Source: Flavobacteriales bacterium (GTDB lineage: Bacteria > Bacteroidota > Bacteroidia > Flavobacteriales > TMED113). From it: a stretch of 14,821 nt of DNA. The stretch lies in NCBI GenBank assembly GCA_002696965.1, contig NZUB01000016.1, forward strand, positions 1 to 14,821, written 5' to 3'. Under the pieces are notes generated by a model. That model searched no databases. It worked only from the letters and a program-made list of their open reading frames with translations, and was not told the DNA's origin. Below, piece after piece: positions 1 to 7,347 of the stretch (within the stretch, counting starts at the first letter, position 1; every line of letters begins with the position of its first letter). The translations under genes were made by a program, and so were the position numbers.

Positions 1-891
1 ATTCCTAAAAATATTTTAAAACCTCAAAAAGCAAGCTTAAAAAATTTAAAAGATTTTAAATTAGAAATAGCTCCAGCTAGAACATTTTGTTTTTTACATG
101 AACTATCTCAATTAATCAATCTCAATCTAATCAAAGGTGGGAATATTGATAATGCGATTGTTTTCGTAGAACAGGAAACACCTATTGATGAATTAGGCGA
201 GTTTCAAAAATTATTACTACCAAATATTAAAATAATTCCTCAAGGAATTTTAAACAATAAAAAAATGCTATATCAAAATGAACAAGCAAGACATAAATTG
301 CTAGACTTAATTGGTGATATGGCATTATTGGGACATGAAATTAAAGGAAAGATAGTTGCCACTAAACCTGGCCATAAAATTAACACACTATTTACACAAA
401 AATTATTTTCTCAAATTGATAATAACATGAATCATAAAGATAAACAGCCAATAATGAAAATTAATAAAATAAAAAAAATTCTTCCTCACAGAGAACCCTT
501 TTTATTTATTGATGAAATTTGGGAACTTTCAGATGATCATGTTACTGGAATAAAATATGTAAAATCTGATGAATACTATTTTAAAGGTCATTTCCCAGGC
601 GCTCCTGTCATGCCAGGAGTACTACAAATTGAAGCTATGGCACAAACTGGTGGTATATTAGCATTAAACAGTGTGCCTGATCCAGAAAACTACCTAACAT
701 ATTTTATGAAAATTGATAAAGTTAAATTTAAACAAAAAGTTGAGCCAAATTGTATTTTAATTTTTAAATTAAACTTAATATCCCCTATAAGAAGAGGCAT
801 TTGCCATATGGAAGCAAAAGCATATGTAGATAATCAATTAGTTACAGAAGCAGAGTTAATGGCAAAAATTGTAAAAGAAAAAGATGAATAA
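1..891 (+). CDS. lpxC-fabZ: LpxC-FabZ bifunctional fusion, 5'-truncated by the window edge
   Basis: Two envelope enzymes in one chain. LpxC is the zinc deacetylase that commits UDP-acyl-GlcNAc to lipid A. FabZ dehydrates 3-hydroxyacyl-ACP for fatty acid synthesis. Both act in the cytoplasm. The frame is open from base 1, and 296 codons are visible. The LpxC part shows ARTFCFLHEL, then HKLLDLIGD, whose His (codon 98) and Asp (codon 102) match the zinc ligands H238 and D242 of E. coli, and KPGHK, whose His (codon 125) matches H265. The FabZ part starts near codon 152 with ILPHREPFLFIDEI. Its GHFPG His (codon 197) and IEAMAQ Glu (codon 211) are 14 residues apart, as in E. coli FabZ H54/E68. This fusion is a known Bacteroidota arrangement. 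The N-terminal half of LpxC lies outside the window. The Met codon at 265 is internal to LpxC and is not a start. The last 8 bases overlap lpxA, suggesting translational coupling. Confidence 0.95.
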   Translation: MPKNILKPQKASLKNLKDFKLEIAPARTFCFLHELSQLINLNLIKGGNIDNAIVFVEQETPIDELGEFQKLLLPNIKIIPQGILNNKKMLYQNEQARHKLLDLIGDMALLGHEIKGKIVATKPGHKINTLFTQKLFSQIDNNMNHKDKQPIMKINKIKKILPHREPFLFIDEIWELSDDHVTGIKYVKSDEYYFKGHFPGAPVMPGVLQIEAMAQTGGILALNSVPDPENYLTYFMKIDKVKFKQKVEPNCILIFKLNLISPIRRGICHMEAKAYVDNQLVTEAELMAKIVKEKDE

Positions 892-1657
892 ATTCACAAA
901 TATTAATAAAGCAGCCAAAATTGGTACAAACCTCAGAATAGACTCATTTTCTACTATACATGAAAATGTAACTATTGGTGACGATTGTTGGATCGGTTCT
1001 AACGTCACTATATTTCCGGGGGCACGAATTGGATCAAATTGTCACATATTCCCAGGTGCAGTTATTTCAGCTATTCCGCAAGACTTAAAGTTTAAAGGGG
1101 AGGAAACCACTACTATAATTGGAGACAATACTACTATAAGAGAGTGTGTGACAATCAACAGAGGAACAAATTATAATAAGTCTACAATTGTTGGTGATAG
1201 TTGTTTTTTAATGGCTTATTCTCATGTGGCACATGATTGTATAATTAAAAACAATGTAATTATTGCAAATGGTGTAGCAATTGCCGGACATGTTGAGATC
1301 GATGAATATGCCATTATTGGTGGATTGTCAGCAATTCAACAGTTTAGTAAAATTGGTAAATTTAGTATGGTTTCTGGAGGGTCTTTGGTTAGAAAAAATG
1401 TACCACCATATATTAAGGTGGCAAAAGAACCTCTTAGGTTTATAGGTGTCAATACAATTGGATTAACTAGAAACAAATTCAATCAAGAATCTATTAAAAT
1501 GATTAAGTCATGTTATAGAGTTATTTTTCAAGAGGGAAACAATATTTCACAAGCAATAAAATTAATAGAAAAAAACAAAGAAAATTCTAAAGAAAAGAAA
1601 GAAATTATTAAATTCATTAAAAATTCAAAAACCGGAATAGTTAAAGGCTTTTATTGA
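884..1657 (+). CDS. lpxA: UDP-N-acetylglucosamine O-acyltransferase LpxA
   Basis: Catalyses the first step of lipid A synthesis: transfer of a 3-hydroxyacyl chain from acyl-ACP to the 3-OH of UDP-GlcNAc, in the cytoplasm. The 257 residues are close to the 262 of E. coli. The N-terminal two thirds is a left-handed beta-helix of hexapeptide repeats (for example IGDDCWIGSNVTIFPGARIG), followed by a helical C-terminal domain. The SHVAHDC segment gives His114 and His117, aligned with E. coli H122 and catalytic H125. His136 in AGHV matches H144. E. coli H160 is replaced by Gln152 in AIQQF. Gly165 aligns with the E. coli hydrocarbon-ruler Gly173, which fits a long acyl chain (inference). The ATG at 884 overlaps the lpxC-fabZ stop in ATGAATAA, so FabZ and LpxA, which draw on the same 3-hydroxyacyl-ACP pool, are made together. 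The stop is one base before the efp start. Confidence 0.95.
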   Translation: MNKFTNINKAAKIGTNLRIDSFSTIHENVTIGDDCWIGSNVTIFPGARIGSNCHIFPGAVISAIPQDLKFKGEETTTIIGDNTTIRECVTINRGTNYNKSTIVGDSCFLMAYSHVAHDCIIKNNVIIANGVAIAGHVEIDEYAIIGGLSAIQQFSKIGKFSMVSGGSLVRKNVPPYIKVAKEPLRFIGVNTIGLTRNKFNQESIKMIKSCYRVIFQEGNNISQAIKLIEKNKENSKEKKEIIKFIKNSKTGIVKGFY

Positions 1658-1658
1658 T

Positions 1659-2228
1659 ATGGCAACAACCGCAGATTTTAAAAACGGATTATGCATCAAG
1701 TATAATGGAGATTTATGGAAAATTGAATCTTTTCAACATGTAAAACCTGGCAAAGGTCCTGCATTTGTCAGAACAAAAATTAGAAATCTTAATACATCTC
1801 GAATACTTGAAAATACATTTACAGCTGGTGTAAAAATAGAAATAGTGAGAATTGAAAATAGAGCCTATCAATTCCTTTACCAAGAGGGAGCTGAAACATT
1901 TCACTTTATGAATCAAAAAGATTTTGAACAAATCGCAATTCAAAAAGATCTTATCAATGCACCGCAATACTTGAAAGAAGGTGGTATTGTTGAAATCATG
2001 TTTCATGCAGAACAAGAGAAACCACTTTCATGTACATTACCAGTCAATGTAAATTTAAAAATAGAGTTTACTGAACCGGGTGAAAAAGGAAATACAGCTA
2101 CTAATGCTTTAAAACCTGCTAAAACAGAAACTGGAGCAGAAATTAGAGTTCCTCTTTTTATTAATCAAGGAGATATTGTAAAAATTGACACAAACTCTGG
2201 AAATTATTTAGAAAGAGTAAAACAATAA
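1659..2228 (+). CDS. efp: Translation elongation factor P
   Basis: EF-P binds near the ribosomal E site and relieves stalling at consecutive prolines. The 189-residue length is standard. The order is an N-terminal KOW-like domain (MATTADFKNGLCIKYNGDLW), a central OB domain, and a C-terminal OB domain with the family segment ETGAEIRVPLFINQGDIVKI. The functional loop reads HVKPGKGPAF. Lys32 takes the place of the E. coli lysine K34 that is modified by EpmA/EpmB; no modification gene is visible here, so its modification state is unknown. The start lies one base after the lpxA stop, with no clear Shine-Dalgarno sequence, which is usual for Bacteroidota. It is probably translated as the last gene of the lpxC-fabZ/lpxA/efp operon. 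A convergent gene begins to end only 2 bases downstream. Confidence 0.97.
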   Translation: MATTADFKNGLCIKYNGDLWKIESFQHVKPGKGPAFVRTKIRNLNTSRILENTFTAGVKIEIVRIENRAYQFLYQEGAETFHFMNQKDFEQIAIQKDLINAPQYLKEGGIVEIMFHAEQEKPLSCTLPVNVNLKIEFTEPGEKGNTATNALKPAKTETGAEIRVPLFINQGDIVKIDTNSGNYLERVKQ

Positions 2229-2237
2229 CCTTATTGT
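2222..2237. terminator. Weak hairpin spanning the convergent efp and T9SS-protein stop codons
   Basis: ACAATAACCTTATTGT folds as a 6-base-pair stem with a 4-base loop and contains both opposing stop codons (TAA at 2226-2228, TTA at 2231-2233). Read on the minus strand it is followed by TTTTAC, a short U-tract, so it may end the T9SS-protein transcript. On the plus strand no U-run follows. The stem is almost all A-T, so this is a weak candidate. Confidence 0.25.
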
Positions 2238-5200
2238 ATTATTAAAAAATCTCTTACTAATTTATCACCCTGATTAATTTCTAATAAATAAATACCTGAT
2301 GAAAATTTAGAGCTAAAAACTTTATCAAAATTATCATTTGTCGCATTTTGATATACTAATCTTCCTGAGGGTTCGAAAATCTTAAGTACTGTTAAAATAT
2401 TAGAGGATTCAAACGAAATAATTGTGTAATCTGAAAATGGATTCGGATAAATTTTATAACTAAAATACCTTTCTTCATCTAAGCTTATACCATCACATGC
2501 GTCCCCGGGGCCTCCAGGTTCTTCAAAGTCTGCTTGCGAGGGATTTGAGTCCTCAGGACAATTGTCAAAAGTATTACATACACCATCACCATCTAAATCA
2601 CCACTAATTACTTGATTAAAAGTTGGATTTAAACTACCGTCATCTAAAAATTGTATTTCATCAATATAATCAGCGCAGTAACCTAAACAATCATATGGTC
2701 CGCCTACAGAAATGCTAGGGTAATTATCACAATCATCTAGGTAACAATACTCACAAGAACCATCATCAATATCAGCCCAAAAATCATAATTACAAGCTGC
2801 GTAACCTGGATATAGAGAATTATAAGGGTCCCCATTAATTTCTGATAAATATCCATTATCCATACAACCTTCCTGATCCCCATCTCCACCAGATGAATTG
2901 TTGTCACAACTATTTCCAATACCATCTCCGTCTGAATCTGTTTGCAAAGGATTAGAAAATATCGAATAGTCAAAATCATCATCACAATCTTGAATCCCAT
3001 CTCCACCTGGAGCACCTGTTAAATTATTATATAAATCTACTACAACATAACCTGGGTAATTTGAATTAGGAAAACAATTATCCATTGGCGTAAAACTAAT
3101 CTCTGGGCAATCTGGACTAATTAGATTATACTCAAGATCATAACAATGAACAGGCATCCAATCACATGCCCCATCATCATCACAATCATATAAACATTGG
3201 CCATCACAATCTAAATATGACTGGCCAAATATATCTTCTGGATATTCACATGGATTTTGAAATGCTTCCATAGAAAATTGATTAACATTTGCAAAAGGCA
3301 TGTAGTTACAGGCAGCTAAACCAGGTATTCTAGACCATTCATGATCACCATTATCCATACAACCATAATAAATACACAAACCATCATCTATCTCTGCTTC
3401 AGCATCATAGTTGTCAGCTGGAAATCCAGGATTAGGTGACCACGCTTGAAATCCATCATCCATACATCCTTCAGCTGGAGTACAAGCATCACAATCATTA
3501 TTGAGATTATCCGAACAAACAGTAGAATATGGTAAGTTATTAACTTCTTGTTCACATGATTGTTGTGCAACTGCCCAATTATATTGAAAACCACCAAAAT
3601 TTGCTTCAGCCCCATTTACTTTATTATTCAAAGTTAATGAATCAAAAGTCCAATATCCCTCAAGTTTTCCTGAAGTACTATTGTTACTTAACTCCTCTAG
3701 AGTATTCAAAGCAGTATTACTAAAGCCTAATACACCAAAAGGGGTGTCATCATCATCATTACAATTGGAAACACACTCTATACCATCGGGAAAATCATCA
3801 TTATCATTATCTATTCCATCGCCATCTATATCATCATCATTATCATTATCTACTCCATCGCCATCTATATCATCATCATTGACGTTATTTATTCCATCAT
3901 TATCACAGTCAACCTCTCCAAAATTACAAATTCCATCACCATTTAAATCAATATAAGGTAACCCACAATTATCGTATTCACCATCATTATCAATATCTTG
4001 ATCATTATCATTACAACTATATAAACACTGCAAACCTATATATATACCATCTCCATCTATATCTTCATCTTCACTATTTATAATACCATCAATATCAATA
4101 TCTTGATATAATCTTGATTTAATCTCATTATGAGATAAAGCTCTACTCCAAATTCTAACTTCATCTATTTTACCACTCCAAGATGTTCCTGTCTCATTAT
4201 CATTACTTGCTCCTATCTTATTAAAAGAAGAGCTATTTATTAAATTAAAAATAGGTGCCGAAGAATAGAGACCGGTACTAGATTGTTGAACCATTTTTCC
4301 ATCAACATATATTTTAGTTGCATTTGAACAAAAAACAGCAGTGACATGTTTTCGTTCATCACAAGTATTAGACGCATACCAATTATATGTATCCTCAGAT
4401 AGGAGAGTCCCTTCGGGAGGCACCATGTAAGTGGCATTTGTGTTATTATAATCATAACATTCTGATGCAGATATGCAATTAGACAAAAAACCATCTCCTT
4501 CATAATATGCTTGTAAACCTTTAACTCCATTTCTCCACCTTATTACATAGCGATAATCATTTAAAGATCCCAAATCTACCAAATAAGACCACTCTGAATT
4601 AGAATTATCATTCAATTGATCTGTACTCATCCAAAAAGAAATAGTAACTCCCTTGACGTTTTCAAATTCTAATTCATCGAGATATAAACCATCATTCATA
4701 TTGGAAAAATCAACACTTGCATAATAATCACAAGAGCCATCATCATCTGTTGCAATAATATCAAAATTATGCGCTAAATTATCCATACACCCTGGAACCT
4801 CATCAACATTTAAAACACCATCTCCATCTATATCATCATCACATAAATCTCCTAAACCATCTCCATCTGTATCTAGTTGGATACACGAATCTAAAATCTC
4901 ACAATCATCAGGTGGTTCAATATTTTCACATGGATTGGCATAAAGAGGACAATTATCAATAACATCACAGACACAATCACCATCACTATCCACACAAGAA
5001 CCATCACAATTGTATCCACTAGGAGGATATTCACATGCAGCAGGATTATAAGCATTGGCATCAGGATTATAATTACATGCTAACTCATCCATGCAATCTG
5101 GAATAATAGGTATGCAAGAACCATCATCAGTATTGGCCAGAGGGTTATAATTAAAAGCCGTGTCATCTGTACAGCCTAACACAACAAGAGTGATACAAGA

Positions 5201-5854
5201 ACCATCATCCTCAGTTGCAAATTGACTAAACTCAACATATGCATCATCGGTACAACCATAAATCTCTGCTACATCGCAAACGCCATCATCATCTACATCA
5301 ACACAAGTACCATCACAATTAAACCACTGCAAAGGATATTCACATTGATACTGCAAAGACATCACATTAAACTGGGTAAATATATGAATAGCATTAGTAA
5401 TATAAGTATTATCAACTGAAGCCTGAGTCTCAAATTCAACAAGTGTAATTTCAGTATCATATACGTATGCTTGACCACTATCTTCTCTTTTTACAAAAAA
5501 ATAAATTGGTTCGTTTGGCGGACATCCATCTACTAATGGAGTAATAGGGTCATCTCCAACCACAGCAATAGTGATGTTTTCGCCTTCATATGTTGATAAT
5601 CCCACGCAATAATATGTACCATCACCTAACAATATAAATGCACCTATCTGGTCATTTATTTGAAGATTATTTGTCAATGTACTTATCACACCAAAGCTCA
5701 TGTTAGAATCAGTAGGTGTTGGCTGACTAAACATAAGAAATTCTGTTTCAGCTGTTGAGTCATAATTACAAGCTACAGAATCAGGACAACCACCATTTTG
5801 AGCATAAAACGAAATATAAAACAAACTAAAAACAAAAGATAAAATATTTTTCAT
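2231..5854 (-). CDS. T9SS-secreted multidomain protein with GCxD repeats, LamG-like domain and TSP3 calcium repeats
   Basis: Surface or extracellular protein of 1207 residues, exported by Sec and then by the type IX system. Ligand and role are unknown. The start at 5854 is preferred to an in-frame ATG at 5905, because it gives a compact signal peptide (MKNILSFVF...FYA, then Gln) and a promoter overlaps the upstream ATG. Order from residue 1: signal peptide (1-18); a GCPDSVACNY half-repeat; a domain of about 130 residues with IGAF and GENITIAVVGDD (about 38-170); CEYP and CDGTC cassettes; GCTD/GCMD...DDGSC repeats; TSP3 repeats (DTDGDGLGDLCDDD); a LamG/concanavalin-like domain (about 376-581, with VTISFWMS and IDEVRIWSRALS); dense TSP3 repeats (about 583-690); three variant GCMDxG repeats; a last TSP3 segment; and a T9SS type A sorting domain from YPNPF (about 1135) to the end. 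Asp-rich loops imply Ca2+ binding, and the many Cys imply disulfides. No frameshift was seen. It lies downstream of the polysaccharide genes but has its own promoter. Confidence 0.9.
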   Translation of the reverse strand: MKNILSFVFSLFYISFYAQNGGCPDSVACNYDSTAETEFLMFSQPTPTDSNMSFGVISTLTNNLQINDQIGAFILLGDGTYYCVGLSTYEGENITIAVVGDDPITPLVDGCPPNEPIYFFVKREDSGQAYVYDTEITLVEFETQASVDNTYITNAIHIFTQFNVMSLQYQCEYPLQWFNCDGTCVDVDDDGVCDVAEIYGCTDDAYVEFSQFATEDDGSCITLVVLGCTDDTAFNYNPLANTDDGSCIPIIPDCMDELACNYNPDANAYNPAACEYPPSGYNCDGSCVDSDGDCVCDVIDNCPLYANPCENIEPPDDCEILDSCIQLDTDGDGLGDLCDDDIDGDGVLNVDEVPGCMDNLAHNFDIIATDDDGSCDYYASVDFSNMNDGLYLDELEFENVKGVTISFWMSTDQLNDNSNSEWSYLVDLGSLNDYRYVIRWRNGVKGLQAYYEGDGFLSNCISASECYDYNNTNATYMVPPEGTLLSEDTYNWYASNTCDERKHVTAVFCSNATKIYVDGKMVQQSSTGLYSSAPIFNLINSSSFNKIGASNDNETGTSWSGKIDEVRIWSRALSHNEIKSRLYQDIDIDGIINSEDEDIDGDGIYIGLQCLYSCNDNDQDIDNDGEYDNCGLPYIDLNGDGICNFGEVDCDNDGINNVNDDDIDGDGVDNDNDDDIDGDGIDNDNDDFPDGIECVSNCNDDDDTPFGVLGFSNTALNTLEELSNNSTSGKLEGYWTFDSLTLNNKVNGAEANFGGFQYNWAVAQQSCEQEVNNLPYSTVCSDNLNNDCDACTPAEGCMDDGFQAWSPNPGFPADNYDAEAEIDDGLCIYYGCMDNGDHEWSRIPGLAACNYMPFANVNQFSMEAFQNPCEYPEDIFGQSYLDCDGQCLYDCDDDGACDWMPVHCYDLEYNLISPDCPEISFTPMDNCFPNSNYPGYVVVDLYNNLTGAPGGDGIQDCDDDFDYSIFSNPLQTDSDGDGIGNSCDNNSSGGDGDQEGCMDNGYLSEINGDPYNSLYPGYAACNYDFWADIDDGSCEYCYLDDCDNYPSISVGGPYDCLGYCADYIDEIQFLDDGSLNPTFNQVISGDLDGDGVCNTFDNCPEDSNPSQADFEEPGGPGDACDGISLDEERYFSYKIYPNPFSDYTIISFESSNILTVLKIFEPSGRLVYQNATNDNFDKVFSSKFSSGIYLLEINQGDKLVRDFLIIQ
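3794..3880 (-). repeat. 39-base tandem repeat encoding 13-residue TSP3 units
   Basis: Two adjacent copies of a 39-base unit and part of a third. Bases 3794-3841 match 3833-3880 at all but one position (T3814 against C3853). Each unit encodes the 13-residue motif DDDIDGDG(V/I)DNDN on the minus strand, the typical TSP3 calcium-binding spacing. Near identity at DNA level, with third positions conserved, points to recent duplication rather than selection on protein alone. Confidence 0.85.
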
Positions 5855-5874
5855 ACTAATACTGATATAAGAAC

Positions 5875-5906
5875 CAAAGATAAATTTAAGAAAAAATGTT
5901 ATCAAA
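5875..5906 (-). promoter_or_regulatory. Bacteroidota-type promoter (TTTG-N20-TAnnTTTG) for the T9SS protein gene
   Basis: On the minus strand, TTTG (CAAA at 5903-5906) is followed after 20 bases by TATCTTTG (CAAAGATA at 5875-5882). This is a full match to the -33 TTTG and -7 TAnnTTTG elements described for Bacteroides and Flavobacterium primary-sigma promoters. Transcription would start near 5870 and leave a leader of roughly 15 bases before the ATG at 5854. It sits in the 56-base gap after the Wzy/WaaL-family gene. Confidence 0.7.
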
Positions 5907-5910
5907 ATTA

Positions 5911-7347
5911 TTAGTAAACCAGTTTTTTGTTATTAGCTAAATCTATAGATACTACAATAGCAATAACAGCCCATATGGCTACAGAAGCTTTATCAGTGTC
6001 TAAAAAATTATTAAAAAACCCATGAATAAAATAACTCAATAGTGATGTGAAAATTGCTAATAACCACCGTTTTAAACCTAAATCATTTACCTTATTATAC
6101 AGTATAATAATTCTAATCAACACTATTCCAACAAGAGTAATAAAAAACACTAATCCTAAAAAACCTGACTCAGACAATGCACTTAGGTATTCACTATGCG
6201 CATTACCAGCAGATCCATCGTTAGAACTTATAATGGTTCGATCTGCTGAAAACTGAAAAGGAGCATATTGAAATTGATAGGTTCCAGGACCCCACCCTAG
6301 AAAAGGCCGCTCTTTAAACATAGAAATAGCACATTTCCAACGATTTATTCGTTCCATGTTAGATGCATCTGTTGATATATTAGAAAGTGAGGTAAAATGT
6401 TCAATTAAATTATCAGAGCTATCTTGACGGTTGTTAGATAATTGTGTCAAAATAGTATTTTGAAATAAAAAGCTAAAGAGAGAAAAAATTACACCTAAAA
6501 AAATTAACGATTTAACAGATGTTTTTAATCTTACAAGCAGCATAACAGAAACAGCGCATATTAAACTAATCCATGCTGCTCTAGAAAATGAAAGAACAAA
6601 ACCAACAAAAAACAAGAATATAATTCCGATAATCATAACCTGCACTAAGCGGTTTTTTTTATTTGAAAATAAAGCAGCTATTAAAAGTGGAATAAAGAAT
6701 GCAATCATTGCTCCATAAGAAGTATGATCATTGAAAAATGGTGACATCATATAATGAGCAGACTGCTTATCAAATGAATACAATGAGTGTCTAACTGTAG
6801 TATACATAATCACAACACTAAATGGTAGCGTATAACATAATGTAAAACTTGAAAAGTCTCTTTTCTGTTGCAGAAAAAAAACACCTAGACAAAAAATGGG
6901 CAAGATATACCACAATCTAGTTATAAATAACTTAAATGATGTAGTGGGGATAGTTGATGTTACACAAGTGATAAACATCCAAATCAAATATAATATCAAT
7001 ACAGTGACAATAGGTTGTTTAATAAAGTTTTTAAAAAAATTAAACCTAAATATTAAATCGATTATTACTAATATCATTAATCCTAACAGGAGAGGTTCTG
7101 TGGGAAATGCAATATCAAATCCATTAAAATCAAAACCAATATCTTCTAATGACATTGACAACGGAGTGAGAAAAATTACCATATAAAATAAGTACTTAAC
7201 ATGTAAAATTGACAAGTACAATAAGGCTAATATAAAGGGGAAAAGCAACAAAATATAATTTTCTCTAAATAGAGAATATGTTAAGCACAATAAAAATATT
7301 GATGAAACAAAAAAAACTATTTTATTATTTATACTATGATTGAACAT
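5911..7347 (-). CDS. Wzy/WaaL-family O-antigen polymerase or ligase
   Basis: Inner-membrane enzyme of 478 residues with about 12 hydrophobic segments spread over the whole length. It has the Wzy_C (PF04932) pattern: SFSRAAW with Arg256 in a membrane segment, then a large periplasmic loop containing RINRWKCAISMFKERPFLGWGPG (about 333-355, given here only as landmarks RINRW and GWGPG) and AHSEYL with His384, then more membrane segments. The family joins lipid-linked glycans: Wzy polymerises repeat units, and WaaL ligates O-antigen to lipid A-core. Sequence alone does not separate the two. A Wzz-like gene directly upstream, overlapping by 14 bases, and a Wzx-like flippase before it favour a Wzy polymerase in a Wzx/Wzy pathway. 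That choice is inference. Translation is probably coupled to the wzz-like gene. The next gene downstream has its own promoter. Confidence 0.85.
   Translation of the reverse strand: MFNHSINNKIVFFVSSIFLLCLTYSLFRENYILLLFPFILALLYLSILHVKYLFYMVIFLTPLSMSLEDIGFDFNGFDIAFPTEPLLLGLMILVIIDLIFRFNFFKNFIKQPIVTVLILYLIWMFITCVTSTIPTTSFKLFITRLWYILPIFCLGVFFLQQKRDFSSFTLCYTLPFSVVIMYTTVRHSLYSFDKQSAHYMMSPFFNDHTSYGAMIAFFIPLLIAALFSNKKNRLVQVMIIGIIFLFFVGFVLSFSRAAWISLICAVSVMLLVRLKTSVKSLIFLGVIFSLFSFLFQNTILTQLSNNRQDSSDNLIEHFTSLSNISTDASNMERINRWKCAISMFKERPFLGWGPGTYQFQYAPFQFSADRTIISSNDGSAGNAHSEYLSALSESGFLGLVFFITLVGIVLIRIIILYNKVNDLGLKRWLLAIFTSLLSYFIHGFFNNFLDTDKASVAIWAVIAIVVSIDLANNKKLVY

Noticed and set aside
265..267. ATG at 265 as the start of a separate FabZ gene
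   Set aside because: The frame is open to base 1 and encodes recognisable LpxC sequence upstream (ARTFCFLHEL); the zinc-ligand motif HKLLD lies right after this Met, so it is internal to the fusion.
1713..2015. 100-codon open frame antisense to efp
   Set aside because: It lies wholly inside a certain gene, its product has no family features, and AT-rich DNA gives such frames easily.
2737..3015. Other frames inside the T9SS gene and inside the membrane-protein genes (for example 3388-3615, 4240-4530, 6896-7186, 7507-7713)
   Set aside because: They are shadows of well-supported genes, with no start context or domain of their own.
3681..3956. Plus-strand frame rich in Ser, Pro and Leu
   Set aside because: It is the reverse reading of the Asp/Gly-rich TSP3 repeats and shows only their periodicity.
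3740..4110. Dense CATCAT/ATCATC runs as a CRISPR array, iterons or non-coding satellite
   Set aside because: The period is 39 bases in frame with a single large gene and encodes regular Asp/Gly calcium loops; there are no unique spacers.
2231..5854. Frameshift or fusion artefact in the very long T9SS gene
   Set aside because: The frame is continuous from signal peptide to sorting domain with known domain types throughout, so it is a genuine single gene.
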